This document shows positions 52,335-60,497 of a DNA stretch of 64,000 nt, piece after piece. The translations under genes and the position numbers were made by a program. How positions within the stretch are numbered: position 1 is the first letter of the stretch; each line of letters begins with the position of its first letter. This stretch comes from Flavobacterium sp. 245 (lineage in GTDB: Bacteria > Bacteroidota > Bacteroidia > Flavobacteriales > Flavobacteriaceae): contig NZ_SNXB01000005.1 of assembly GCF_004362055.1 (NCBI RefSeq), positions 372,001-436,000 of the forward strand, given 5' to 3'. Under the pieces are notes generated by a model. That model saw only the letters and a program-made list of their open reading frames with translations. It did not search any database and was not told the origin of the DNA.

Positions 52335-52606
52335 TATTATTTCGCAGAATTTTTTTATCGTAAAACGAATATAAGGATATTATTACTGTACTTCATCAAC
52401 TTTTCTCATTGAAATCTTCTTTAAATCCTTCAAAAATAAATCCTAACTATTTTTTTCTAAGCTTTTAAAAACACGGATTATAAATGGTTATGACTATTAA
52501 ATGTAATATTATTTTATTTACGAAAAAACTTCATAATTAAAAAAGCTTTTGCTCAGGTCGATACAAGCAAATTCAATCCGTTAACTAAAAATTACCGCTT
52601 TCATAT

Positions 52607-52668
52607 AGGTATGAAATGCGGTTTTTTAGGATGAAAATTACAAGGACAATAATTACTTTTTGCGATTT
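52607..52668. repeat. Direct repeat of 49815-49877
   Basis: Sixty-two bases, the same as 49815-49877 except three differences and one indel (core AAAATTACAAGGACAATAAT). On the minus strand it contains the codons NRKK-stop, i.e. another remnant of the same paralogous gene end. The remainder of the 387-bp gap 52335-52721 is AT-rich with no gene. Confidence 0.8.
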
Positions 52669-52721
52669 GGAACAAGAAGTTTGATTTCTTCGGAAATTAT
52701 TTTTTTACAGAGCCAATTCTT

Positions 52722-53171
52722 TCATTCCTCTTTGCAAACGAAATAAAAAAGTAGCACAGAATTTAATTGAAATAAAATTATTCCATATCTGAGTTGACCA
52801 AAGGGAAGTATAGTTATCAAAGCGATAATAGCGATTAAAGATAAAAGCATATTTAAAAATGACAGAATTGAAATTTCGAAATTCCGAAGTGTGAAAACCC
52901 AAATGATGAAACTGAGCATCATCATTACAGTGAATATTGATGAAAGTGAAATTTCTAAGACGAGCGCTAGATCATAACCCGTTAAAGTCGCATTTTTTTT
53001 TGCTTTTTCAAAAGCAACATTTTTCTCTAATTGATCTTGAGAATCTGATTGGGTTTTAAAAAATGCAGGTTTTGACTTTAGAGATTCATCGGAACACATC
53101 TGGAAAAAAGGAAGAAAGAAAATCAATATTCCGAATGTAGATAAAATCCTTTTTATGTTTTTATAGCGCAT
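52722..53171 (-). CDS. Hypothetical membrane protein
   Basis: 149 residues. An N-terminal hydrophobic segment is followed by FFLPFFQMCSDESLKSKP, then an extramembrane part, and three further hydrophobic segments (about 66-90, 97-120, 125-145). FFQMCSDE resembles the FFPFFQxCSD pattern of other flavobacterial membrane proteins; no functional annotation can be given. Part of a row of minus-strand small genes. Confidence 0.65.
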   Translation of the reverse strand: MRYKNIKRILSTFGILIFFLPFFQMCSDESLKSKPAFFKTQSDSQDQLEKNVAFEKAKKNATLTGYDLALVLEISLSSIFTVMMMLSFIIWVFTLRNFEISILSFLNMLLSLIAIIALITILPFGQLRYGIILFQLNSVLLFYFVCKEE

Positions 53172-53249
53172 TTCAGATTTTGATTGTTTAATTACTATTC
53201 AGTCAGAAAACATATTTAATGCAAAAAGCATTCCGCACTAATGTGATCA

Positions 53250-53753
53250 TTAATCTTGTTTGTATTTCTCTAGAACATATTTTTGAAGCAACGTATTAAA
53301 TCTTGGATCTTTCCCAAAAGTGTAGTCTGCAGGCAAACCAAATTTTATTTTAAAATCTTTTTCTGGATATGTATAAACTCGGTCGCAACCAAAAGAAGAA
53401 TACTTATCCCAAAACCAAAACCCGTAAATTCTTTTTTTATTCAGAACCATGACGACTGGCATACCAGAGAGGGCAATTTTAAGGTTTTTCAATTTTCTTT
53501 TTCCAGATTCATTGAGAAAAATTTGCTGGTTTTTCCAAGTAAAACCTTTAATGTCACTTTCATCAAAAATTGGCTTTTGAGATAAAAGCACTGTGTTTTC
53601 ATCAAAACAATAATGACAATCTTTCAATGAACTTTTAAAATTTCCGTTGACAGTAAATATTTCTATTCCAGATTTATTAGACTGCATCGAAAAACCAAAA
53701 CCAATAAATATAAAAAGTATAATTAAAAATTTTATGCTCTTGTGATTTATCAT
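53250..53753 (-). CDS. Secreted hypothetical protein
   Basis: 167 residues with a signal peptide (about 1-22). Contains SSLKDCHYCFDENTVLLSQKPIFDESDIKGFTWKNQQIFLNESGKRKLKNLKIALSGMPVVMVLNKKRIYGFWFWDKYSSFGCDRVYTYPEKDFKIKFGLP; four Cys/His pairs but no known motif. Looks like a member of a small flavobacterial secreted family. A truncated paralogue lies at 49815-49959. Confidence 0.68.
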   Translation of the reverse strand: MINHKSIKFLIILFIFIGFGFSMQSNKSGIEIFTVNGNFKSSLKDCHYCFDENTVLLSQKPIFDESDIKGFTWKNQQIFLNESGKRKLKNLKIALSGMPVVMVLNKKRIYGFWFWDKYSSFGCDRVYTYPEKDFKIKFGLPADYTFGKDPRFNTLLQKYVLEKYKQD

Positions 53754-53822
53754 AATCTGAGTTTTTAGGAGATTTTCTATTTATCGTCTAAAAGTTTTTT
53801 ATCAACTCTTATTTTTTCTTTT

Positions 53823-54443
53823 CTAGTTGAAATAGACAAAATCAGTGTACCTATTTATATTGTATTTAGTTTTAAATCGCTGTAATTCTGCGTATTTCAA
53901 CTGCGCTATAATTCTGTTTTCATTTTTAATTCGCTTGGATTCATATAATTTTGGTAAAATTATATTTTCAAAACAATCCCACAAACAATTAAACTCTTTA
54001 GGTGTATCTAAATAAAAAAGATGTTTCTGCCTTATATTTTCAAAAGTAAATACAATATAATTTTCGATTCCGTCATATTTCCCATCTTCATCCTTCCATT
54101 TACCTTTAAACGCAATTAAATTAATTTTTATATTTTCTAATTGGTTCCAATCGTATACAAAACATTCATCATCTTGCAAAATTTTCAATCCATTCTCATC
54201 AAAAGATATAAATTTATTTTTTTGAATTATTTTTAATGTTGTGAATTTATAATCTGTAAAATGATTAAAAGTCAGCATTCCAAAAAAGCCAAATGGCAAA
54301 CTCCAGCAATACACTCCTTGACCGGTAAAAACACCATAAGAAAAAGGAATAAAAATAAAAGCGATTAAAAACGAACTTAAAAAACGCTCTAGTTTTGTTG
54401 GAATTGGATGAATTACAATTGGAAAAATTAATTTATCGTTCAT
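53823..54443 (-). CDS. Hypothetical membrane protein (PH-like)
   Basis: 206 residues from the ATG at 54443 (MNDKLIFPIVIHPIP; four more residues upstream to 54455 are possible). Two hydrophobic segments near 25-60 are followed by a beta-rich part (FISFDENGLKILQDDECFVYDWNQLENIKINLIAFKGKW, YIVFTFENIRQKHLFYLDTP), which resembles the PH-like domains of bacterial membrane proteins. No clear family. Confidence 0.6.
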   Translation of the reverse strand: MNDKLIFPIVIHPIPTKLERFLSSFLIAFIFIPFSYGVFTGQGVYCWSLPFGFFGMLTFNHFTDYKFTTLKIIQKNKFISFDENGLKILQDDECFVYDWNQLENIKINLIAFKGKWKDEDGKYDGIENYIVFTFENIRQKHLFYLDTPKEFNCLWDCFENIILPKLYESKRIKNENRIIAQLKYAELQRFKTKYNINRYTDFVYFN

Positions 54444-54633
54444 TAAATTGTGCAATAATTTCGAAACTTATTAAAACGAATATAAGAATATTGAACCTAT
54501 AATCAATTACTATAATGAAAACTGAAATAAAATAAATCTGAATATCATCTCATCAAAGTTTCTCTTTGAATCAAATAAAAAAACAACTCTATAGTCTATT
54601 AAATAGTTGTTTTAGCTTTAATTTTTGTACTTT

Positions 54634-55692
54634 TTATTTCAAAACAGTATCATAAATTGTATTCAGCAAGTTCTGTCTCATTTTTGAATTTCTTTGATCT
54701 AGAAGTATAATGATACCCCAATTTTTAGCTCTGTTGTAACAGATAATCGAAGATTGTCCCATCGAATCACCAGATTTCATATAAATTGTGTTCTTATCAT
54801 CTGTGACAATATTTGTGCCTAATCCCATTTCTCTCTTTTCATCTTTGTAAAATATTTTTTCGGTAATTATTGCTGCTTTGCCTACTGAAGTTTTACTATT
54901 TAAAACAGCTTTTAAATACATAACCATATCTGCAGCATCCGATTTTACTAATCCGGCAGGCGCAGTAACATTCCATTTAAAGAATTCCTGAATACCGCCA
55001 TCAGGATTATGGGCAGTGGTAATGTTCTTTACATTAAAATCTTTTGTTAATGTATTTTTCATTTTTAATGGGGCAATTATTTTCTCTATAATAATTTGAT
55101 CGTAATTCTTGTTATAGACTTTCTCTAATATTTGGCCGAGTAAGGTATATCCAATTGTAGAGTAGCGATATTTACCATAATCTTTCAGCTCAGTGCAATT
55201 ATTGATTATATCCGCCAATGTTTTTTCGGTTACATTACTTACAGGCTGTTGCGGATTTAGTTCTATTAGTTTTCCAAAATCGATATCAGGCAAACCAGAT
55301 TGATGAGAAGCCAGATCTGAAATTTTCATTTTGTTTTGAAGATTTTTCTGCAAAACATATTCCTTCGGAAGATAATTGTCTATATAGTCATCTACTTTTA
55401 TTTTATTCTCAATAACGGCCTGAGCAATTAAATTTGAAGTTAAAATTTTAGTAATTGATGCAATTTCGAATAGAGAATTTTTATTAATCTGAATTTGGCT
55501 TTCGGAATTCAAATTACCATAAGCGGTAAAATATTCCTTATCATCTTTAATAAAACCGACGCTTATACCAACGTTTGGATTTTTTTGATAATTGTCCTTT
55601 ATTATCGAATCAATTCTTTTAGAAATATCTTGTCCAAAAGAAAAGTTGCTTATTAAGAATAGTGTGGCTAAAAATTTTACTGAAGTTTTCAT
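54634..55692 (-). CDS. Serine hydrolase, beta-lactamase / class C type
   Basis: 352 residues with signal peptide (1-20). The nucleophile motif SxxK is SITK (FEIASITKILTS), the second motif is YxN-like YSTIGYTLL, and the third is around HNPDGG/KSGDSMG. Members include class C beta-lactamases, D-alanyl-D-alanine peptidases and esterases; substrate undefined. A perfect 10-bp inverted repeat lies directly upstream (55692-55730). Confidence 0.88.
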   Translation of the reverse strand: MKTSVKFLATLFLISNFSFGQDISKRIDSIIKDNYQKNPNVGISVGFIKDDKEYFTAYGNLNSESQIQINKNSLFEIASITKILTSNLIAQAVIENKIKVDDYIDNYLPKEYVLQKNLQNKMKISDLASHQSGLPDIDFGKLIELNPQQPVSNVTEKTLADIINNCTELKDYGKYRYSTIGYTLLGQILEKVYNKNYDQIIIEKIIAPLKMKNTLTKDFNVKNITTAHNPDGGIQEFFKWNVTAPAGLVKSDAADMVMYLKAVLNSKTSVGKAAIITEKIFYKDEKREMGLGTNIVTDDKNTIYMKSGDSMGQSSIICYNRAKNWGIIILLDQRNSKMRQNLLNTIYDTVLK

Positions 55693-55730
55693 TGTATCGA
55701 ATTTTAGGTTAGAAATTTATTTCGATACAA
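55692..55730. promoter_or_regulatory. Inverted repeat at the serine hydrolase start
   Basis: TTGTATCGAA at 55692-55701 and TTCGATACAA at 55721-55730, perfect 10-bp arms with a 19-base spacer, directly upstream of the ATG at 55692. Similar to the TTTTGTAT / ATACAAAA sites near 59640. Candidate operator. Confidence 0.45.
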
Positions 55731-55761
55731 ATTTGGGAAAGAAGCAAGAGCTGCGCGACCG

Positions 55762-55815
55762 AATAAAAAAAGTCGTACTCATTTGTTTTAAAAAAACAGT
55801 ACGACTTTTTTTATT
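55762..55815. terminator. Bidirectional terminator
   Basis: 17-bp arms AATAAAAAAAGTCGTAC / GTACGACTTTTTTTATT with a 20-base loop between the two genes on the minus strand. Confidence 0.85.
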
Positions 55816-55910
55816 GAGCAAGTACGAATGATTACAAAGTACTGTTTTGCAACACTTTAAAACAATAATTCTCAAATAGAAGCTTCAAGATTTTTAAGAA
55901 TATCTGAAAA

Positions 55911-57353
55911 TCATTTTTTCTTCAAACAGCGTCCTCTTGGTTCGTCACCTTCATGAAGTACAATTTCAGAATGGAGAAATTGTGCCGCATCTGCAGAATC
56001 TTTTACTTTAACAGCGCTTCGTTTAAGCATTTCGGCTTCAAATTCATTTAAAACACTTTCCCTAATTCCAACTTTTTTCCAGTGCGATAAAGATTTACAT
56101 CCTCTCGTAATGCCCCGAGCCAGAGAAAGCGCGTCGAGTAGCGCCTGATTAGCACCTTGTCCTTTAAACGGGCTCATTGGATGCGCTGCATCGCCAATTA
56201 AAGTTACAGCATTTCCTTTTTTCAAAACTTCGGAATCAAGCAATTCTCGATCGTAAACAGGATAGCCCGAAATTTGAGCTTCATTTGTAGCGTTTAAAAT
56301 CTGCGGAATAGGATTGTGCCATTGTGTTCGTCGGCAGGCTTCTTCTTTTAGCGCTTTTTGGCCTTTAGCACTTAACTCAATTGCTTCATTTTCTGACATT
56401 GGAAAACTAAGCTGCCACATTACAGAATCAGCTTTATAAGGCATAATGTAAATTCGCTCGTTGCCATTTGCGGTTTGAAATACGGTAGCCGAATCTAATA
56501 AATCACTCTCAACGCCTTCAAGTGCACTCAAAGGACAAATACCTAATATCACAATACAATCTAAGTAACGCAAAGGAGCAACATCATCTCCTAAAAGCAG
56601 TCTGCGTACTGAACTGCGAATACCATCGGCGCCAACAACAAGATCTGCTTTTGATTTCTTTATTTCTCCATCGACATTAAAAGTTAGCTCAACTTCATCA
56701 CTTTCAAATGGTTTAAAATCTATTAATTGATGTCCCCATTTCACGGCATCATTTCCGCCGAGTTGCTGTAAAAGCTCTAAACGCAAAGATTGTCTTGCGA
56801 TATGTATATTTGAACGTTTCGGCGATTTTTTCTCTTCTGACTGAATCCATTTTCTGTTTCCCCATTCACCAATCACCTTTCCATCTGTAGTATGAACCAA
56901 ATGCCTTGACGAAACTACTCCTTCTTCTAAAGCCACAATACCTAATCCCGTCATTGCTTTACTCGCCTGCTGTAAAGTAAGTCCGTAACCTTGTGATCGG
57001 GCATCGAAATTACTGTCACGTTCATAAATAGTGAACGGAATTTGGCGATGGAGACAAGCCACTGCTAAAGCAACTCCGCCAATTCCACCTCCAATAATAG
57101 CTACATGCGGATAGTTTTCTTTATTTGCTAAAGGAGAATTTGAAGTGTGTACTAATCCTGATCCACTGCAATTTATGCACAACTTTAAATGTGCTTTAGG
57201 CGGAACTGGAGTTTTTCCTTCGCCTTTATTGTTTTCAAATTGGTCTAATTCCATTTGATAACGAAGCTTCACTTTTTTGCTGATTCGCTGACTTTTTTTC
57301 CCGCGTCCTTGACATTCCTCACAAATCGTCCAGTTTGTTTCTTCCTTTTTCAC
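55911..57353 (-). CDS. FAD-dependent monooxygenase with DnaJ-like zinc-binding N-terminus
   Basis: 480 residues. Residues 1-72 have CEECQGRGK and CINCSGSG, two CxxCxGxG motifs as in the DnaJ zinc finger, separated by a basic helix; the pair can bind one Zn. Then a PheA/TfdB-type FAD monooxygenase: GGGIGGVALAVAC (about residue 87), DGKVIGEWG.., GADGIRSSVRRLL, and GDAAHPMSPFKGQGANQALLDAL. Hydroxylates an aromatic or related substrate with FAD and NAD(P)H; substrate not known. Own promoter. Confidence 0.88.
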   Translation of the reverse strand: MKKEETNWTICEECQGRGKKSQRISKKVKLRYQMELDQFENNKGEGKTPVPPKAHLKLCINCSGSGLVHTSNSPLANKENYPHVAIIGGGIGGVALAVACLHRQIPFTIYERDSNFDARSQGYGLTLQQASKAMTGLGIVALEEGVVSSRHLVHTTDGKVIGEWGNRKWIQSEEKKSPKRSNIHIARQSLRLELLQQLGGNDAVKWGHQLIDFKPFESDEVELTFNVDGEIKKSKADLVVGADGIRSSVRRLLLGDDVAPLRYLDCIVILGICPLSALEGVESDLLDSATVFQTANGNERIYIMPYKADSVMWQLSFPMSENEAIELSAKGQKALKEEACRRTQWHNPIPQILNATNEAQISGYPVYDRELLDSEVLKKGNAVTLIGDAAHPMSPFKGQGANQALLDALSLARGITRGCKSLSHWKKVGIRESVLNEFEAEMLKRSAVKVKDSADAAQFLHSEIVLHEGDEPRGRCLKKK

Positions 57354-57402
57354 TTTTTATTTTGTCTTTATTTTCAGCGCTTTGCACTTTGCAGCAGTCG
57401 TG

Positions 57403-57432
57403 CAAAATTAAAACAAAAGATTGCCAGTACAA
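57403..57432 (-). promoter_or_regulatory. Promoter of the FAD monooxygenase gene
   Basis: On the minus strand TTG at 57432-57430, and TAATTTTG at 57410-57403, 19 bp apart; the ATG is 49 bp downstream. Confidence 0.7.
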
Positions 57433-57567
57433 AACTGCTTTTGAGTTTTAAAAAAGACAGTTTATATAACAAAATTTTATAAGTTATTGAAAACCAAACA
57501 GAACATTAATTCAGTAACTTAGATTATTAACTGTCTAATTAAAACGCGTTGCGTATAATTTTTATTT

Positions 57568-57615
57568 AACACATAGAAACATAGATCTTATTTTACATCT
57601 ATGTTTCTATGTGTT
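57568..57615. repeat. ACACATAGAAACATAGAT hairpin
   Basis: Perfect 19-bp arms (57568-57586 and 57597-57615) with a 10-base loop. The same unit as in 9641-9772. A TTGCATGCAA palindrome follows at 57625-57634. Remaining sequence of the 303-bp gap is the promoter of the gene on the left. Confidence 0.85.
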
Positions 57616-57656
57616 CAGATTGATTGCATGCAACGAAATAACTAAAATTAAAGTTT

Positions 57657-58052
57657 ATGAAAACGAAAATGATATGGGCAAACTTGGTTTCACATGATTT
57701 GCAAAAAACAATTAAATTTTACTCCGATCTTGGTTTTAAACAAAACGGAAAAGAAACCGAAGAATTAGTAAGTTTCATTTACGGAGAAAAGAATTTTATA
57801 ATAAACTTTTTCATCCCAAAAAGATTTGATAATGCTTTGCGAGGCAAATCTGCTGATACTAAAATTGAGAATGAAATCATCTTTTCTTTATCTGCAGACA
57901 GCAGAGAAAATGTTGACGAATGGTATGAAATCGTAAAAAAAGCAGGAGCCGAAATCTTTTCTGAGCCTGAAAATTTTCAGCAAGGTTATACTTTTGGTTT
58001 TACAGATCCAGATGGCCATAAATTCAATTTTTTATATTGGCCAGGAATGTAA
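57657..58052 (+). CDS. VOC superfamily protein (glyoxalase / bleomycin resistance-like)
   Basis: 131 residues with two beta-alpha-beta-beta-beta units: MIWANLVSHDLQKTIKFYSDLGFKQNGKE and VDEWYEIVKKAGAEIFSEPENFQQGYTFGFTDPDGHKFNFLYWPGM. The metal site of the C-terminal unit, FTDPDGHKFNFL, is present. Function (glyoxalase, dioxygenase or antibiotic-binding) is not predictable. Monocistronic with a terminator. Confidence 0.87.
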   Translation: MKTKMIWANLVSHDLQKTIKFYSDLGFKQNGKETEELVSFIYGEKNFIINFFIPKRFDNALRGKSADTKIENEIIFSLSADSRENVDEWYEIVKKAGAEIFSEPENFQQGYTFGFTDPDGHKFNFLYWPGM

Positions 58053-58084
58053 AATTAAAATGTATTTCAGCTGTAATGCCCAAC

Positions 58085-58116
58085 AAAAAACTCCTTAATT
58101 TCATAAGGAGTTTTTT
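58085..58116. terminator. Terminator after the VOC gene
   Basis: AAAAAACTCCTTA / TAAGGAGTTTTTT with a 6-base loop; the same CTCCTTA stem type as after tRNA-Val. Confidence 0.85.
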
Positions 58117-58148
58117 ATTGATTTTATTCAAAAAAAGCACTGAGATTT

Positions 58149-58397
58149 TTACAATCCTCTGCTTTTTTTCTCTTTCTGTAAAGTCTTCAAAGTATTTGCA
58201 TTAACCATTACAATTATACCAAGCGATATTGGAATAACAGTTAAAGCACTAAACTGTTTTTTTACAATAGTTAGCCATATTCCCGCTGCAAGCAATATTA
58301 CAGCAAAAATTAGCAAAATATAAATTACTGTTTTAAAGATTATTTCATTTTTAAGCAACTCTTCGTTGCTCATTTCTTCTGGTTTTTTGGCTGCCAT
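58149..58397 (-). CDS. Small membrane protein, two hydrophobic segments
   Basis: 82 residues: a charged N-terminus (PEEMSNEELLKNEIIFK), TM1 about 25-45, TM2 about 53-68, basic tail. Proteins of this form in flavobacteria are often annotated redox-active disulfide protein 2, but no Cys is visible here. Function unknown. Confidence 0.65.
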   Translation of the reverse strand: MAAKKPEEMSNEELLKNEIIFKTVIYILLIFAVILLAAGIWLTIVKKQFSALTVIPISLGIIVMVNANTLKTLQKEKKSRGL

Positions 58398-58506
58398 AAT
58401 TTATTATTTTAGTACTTATAAAATTACTTTTTTATTTGGTAAAACAAATAACGTTCAAACTAAAACTACATACAATAAGTCAGAAACTTATGACTACCTA
58501 AAAAAT

Positions 58507-59637
58507 TCAATTGGCAAATTTCATAAAAGAAAAATCTGGAGCCCGCATTATAAGTTCATTATTTCTAGTTTCTTCCTGCGCTTCTTTGGCATAAACAAAC
58601 ATTTTTTGCTCATAATTTGCGATGGCGGCTTCAATGCTTTTAAATTCTCCATTCAAAAGATTTTCTGCCAAAATCATGGCATCGACCAAACCAATATTCG
58701 CACCTTGACCCGCAAATGGAGGCATTAAGTGTGCTGCATCGCCAATAAGTGTTATAGGTAAAGGACGATTATTTTTCCACTCGTTTTCTAAGGAAATTTT
58801 TCTTGTTGGCAGTCCTACAAAAAATGATGTTTTTCGAAATAACTCTTTATAAGTTTCATCCCAATCAGAAAATCGATTGATTAAAAATGAACGGATACTT
58901 TCTATATTCATAAAATCCAATTCATTTCCAGAAATCCAGTTTGATGGCGTTTTAAAAATGACATTATAACTCAAAGATGCTGCATTCTTTGGGTTTGCCA
59001 CTAACAAATTACCACTATACGACGTCATCAAAATATTGTTGTCGCATAAATCGAAAAAATCTTTACAATTCGTTTCGGCCTGAGAAACTTCGCCCTGAAT
59101 CATATACGTTCCTGTTTCTTCGACTTCAGCATCGGAAATATATTTTCTAATTGCCGACATGCCACCATTTGCACCAATTATAAAATCTGCTGTTTCAATT
59201 TTGCTGTTTTCGAAATGTAAAATCCATTTTCCATCTTTAACTTCGAGTTCGTTTACTTTGCTGTTCCAGACAACAGTCTCGCTTTTTAGGCTATTTAAAA
59301 GCAAATTTCTTAAATCATTTCTGTTTATTTCTGGATTGTCATGCGCTTCTTCTGGAGTTGTATTATGTACAAATAAAGTTTCGCCATTTTGATCTGCAAC
59401 GGTTCTTCCCATTGGTATTGCCAGCTCAAAATAGCGTTCTAACAATCCGGCTTCTTTCATCGCTTCTTGTCCGGAATCTTTATGCAAATCAAGCGTTCCG
59501 CCCCAAATTCTGGTTTGCGCATCTTTATCTCTTTCATAAACGGTTACGTCAATTCCTTTTTTCTGAAGCAAAATTGCCATTGTCAAACCAACCGGGCCAG
59601 CGCCAATAATAGCTATTTTTAAATTTTGTATTAACAT
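58507..59637 (-). CDS. TetX-family FAD-dependent monooxygenase
   Basis: 376 residues, similar to TetX tetracycline destructase from end to end: GAGPVGLTMAILLQKKGIDVTVYERD, GGTLDLHKDSGQEAMKEAGLLERYFELAIPMG, DNPEINRNDLRNLLLNSL, EVEETGTYMIQ, GNLLVANP, PLPITLIGDAAHLMPPFAGQG, ANYEQKMFVYAKEAQEE. FAD-contact residues (Asp50, Asp300) and Gln181, Asn215, Phe308, Gly310 agree with TetX. Substrate-contact positions I remember as R213, F224, H234 and G236 of TetX are Ile202, Val213, Ser223 and Asn225 here. So the same class, but tetracycline activity is doubtful. Downstream of an AraC regulator. Confidence 0.88.
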   Translation of the reverse strand: MLIQNLKIAIIGAGPVGLTMAILLQKKGIDVTVYERDKDAQTRIWGGTLDLHKDSGQEAMKEAGLLERYFELAIPMGRTVADQNGETLFVHNTTPEEAHDNPEINRNDLRNLLLNSLKSETVVWNSKVNELEVKDGKWILHFENSKIETADFIIGANGGMSAIRKYISDAEVEETGTYMIQGEVSQAETNCKDFFDLCDNNILMTSYSGNLLVANPKNAASLSYNVIFKTPSNWISGNELDFMNIESIRSFLINRFSDWDETYKELFRKTSFFVGLPTRKISLENEWKNNRPLPITLIGDAAHLMPPFAGQGANIGLVDAMILAENLLNGEFKSIEAAIANYEQKMFVYAKEAQEETRNNELIMRAPDFSFMKFAN

Positions 59638-59667
59638 ATTTTGTATTGTTTAATTACGATACAAAAT
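59623..59667. promoter_or_regulatory. ATTTTGTATT half-sites at the TetX-like start
   Basis: ATTTTGTATT at 59623-59632 (within the first codons) and 59638-59647, and its inverse ATACAAAAT at 59659-59667 (arms 9 bp, spacer 12). Candidate binding sites for the adjacent AraC-family regulator. Confidence 0.5.
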
Positions 59668-59699
59668 TGCGAAGAAGGTTATTCTCGAAATAGTAAAAA

Positions 59700-60467
59700 T
59701 CAGTCGTTTTTTTGAGGTGGGAGTTTTTTGATTGCGACAATATCCATGAAACGGTCATCCTTATTTTTACTGAGTTCTTTTGGCGTTACGCCTGAGTATT
59801 TTTTTATTTCTTTTATAAAATGATTTTGGTCTGTAAAGTTGAGTTCAGGGAAAAGTCGGCCTTCGCTTAAATCTTTAAAAGAAGATCCAAAACGCAGAAT
59901 CTTGCAATACTCTTTTAGTGAAATTCCGAATTGCTGATTAAAATACCGATTGATCTGACGACTGCTCCAAAACACTTTTTCCGAAAGTTCTTTTACAGTT
60001 ATAGCGCCATGAGATGCATAAATAAATTCAAACAATTTTTTCTTTCTGTCGTCTATTGGTTTTGTTGAAAATGCCTTGATCTTCAGCGTTACTTTCTTCT
60101 GAAAATTTTCTAAACTTTCTGTGTCAATTTCTTCAAATTGCCAAAAATCATTCGGAATCGTTTTTCCTCCATTCAAAACATCTTTTATTGAATCTCCAAA
60201 TAAATATTCGACTGCCAAAAGCTTAAATCCAACCGAAAATATTCGCACATCTTTGACAATATTAATCTGACTTGGAACGGTATCCAATCCTCGAATTGAC
60301 ATTTCCCAGTCTTCAGAATTCATTTTCATGAGTGTCATATCCACCATTCCATTCGGAAGTATTGTTCCCGGAATCTCATTTCCTGTTTTGTTCTCGACCA
60401 TCCAAAAGCTGTGAACAAAATGCGAAATAGAATCGTCCGGTAAAAGGGATTCGATAATCAATTTCAT
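59700..60467 (-). CDS. AraC-family transcriptional regulator
   Basis: 255 residues from the ATG at 60467 (MKLIIESLLPDDSISHF); the frame extends to 60491 with eight extra unlike residues. N-terminal domain of the DUF6597 type (FVHSFWMVENKTGNEIPGTILPNGMVDMTLM, FSVGFKLLAVEYLFG), C-terminal AraC HTH (about 165-240: VKELSEKVFWSSRQINRYFNQQFGISLKEYCKILRF, TDQNHFIKEIKKYSGVTPKEL). Sits 62 bp upstream of the TetX-like gene on the same strand, as a specific regulator would. Confidence 0.9.
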   Translation of the reverse strand: MKLIIESLLPDDSISHFVHSFWMVENKTGNEIPGTILPNGMVDMTLMKMNSEDWEMSIRGLDTVPSQINIVKDVRIFSVGFKLLAVEYLFGDSIKDVLNGGKTIPNDFWQFEEIDTESLENFQKKVTLKIKAFSTKPIDDRKKKLFEFIYASHGAITVKELSEKVFWSSRQINRYFNQQFGISLKEYCKILRFGSSFKDLSEGRLFPELNFTDQNHFIKEIKKYSGVTPKELSKNKDDRFMDIVAIKKLPPQKND

Positions 60468-60497
60468 TATATAATTATTTTGAAGAAACAAAAACTC

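Noticed and set aside
58085..58116. A further copy of the tRNA-Val tail near the VOC gene
   Set aside because: Only CTCCTTA/TAAGGAG is shared, with no tRNA sequence; a common terminator form in this genome.
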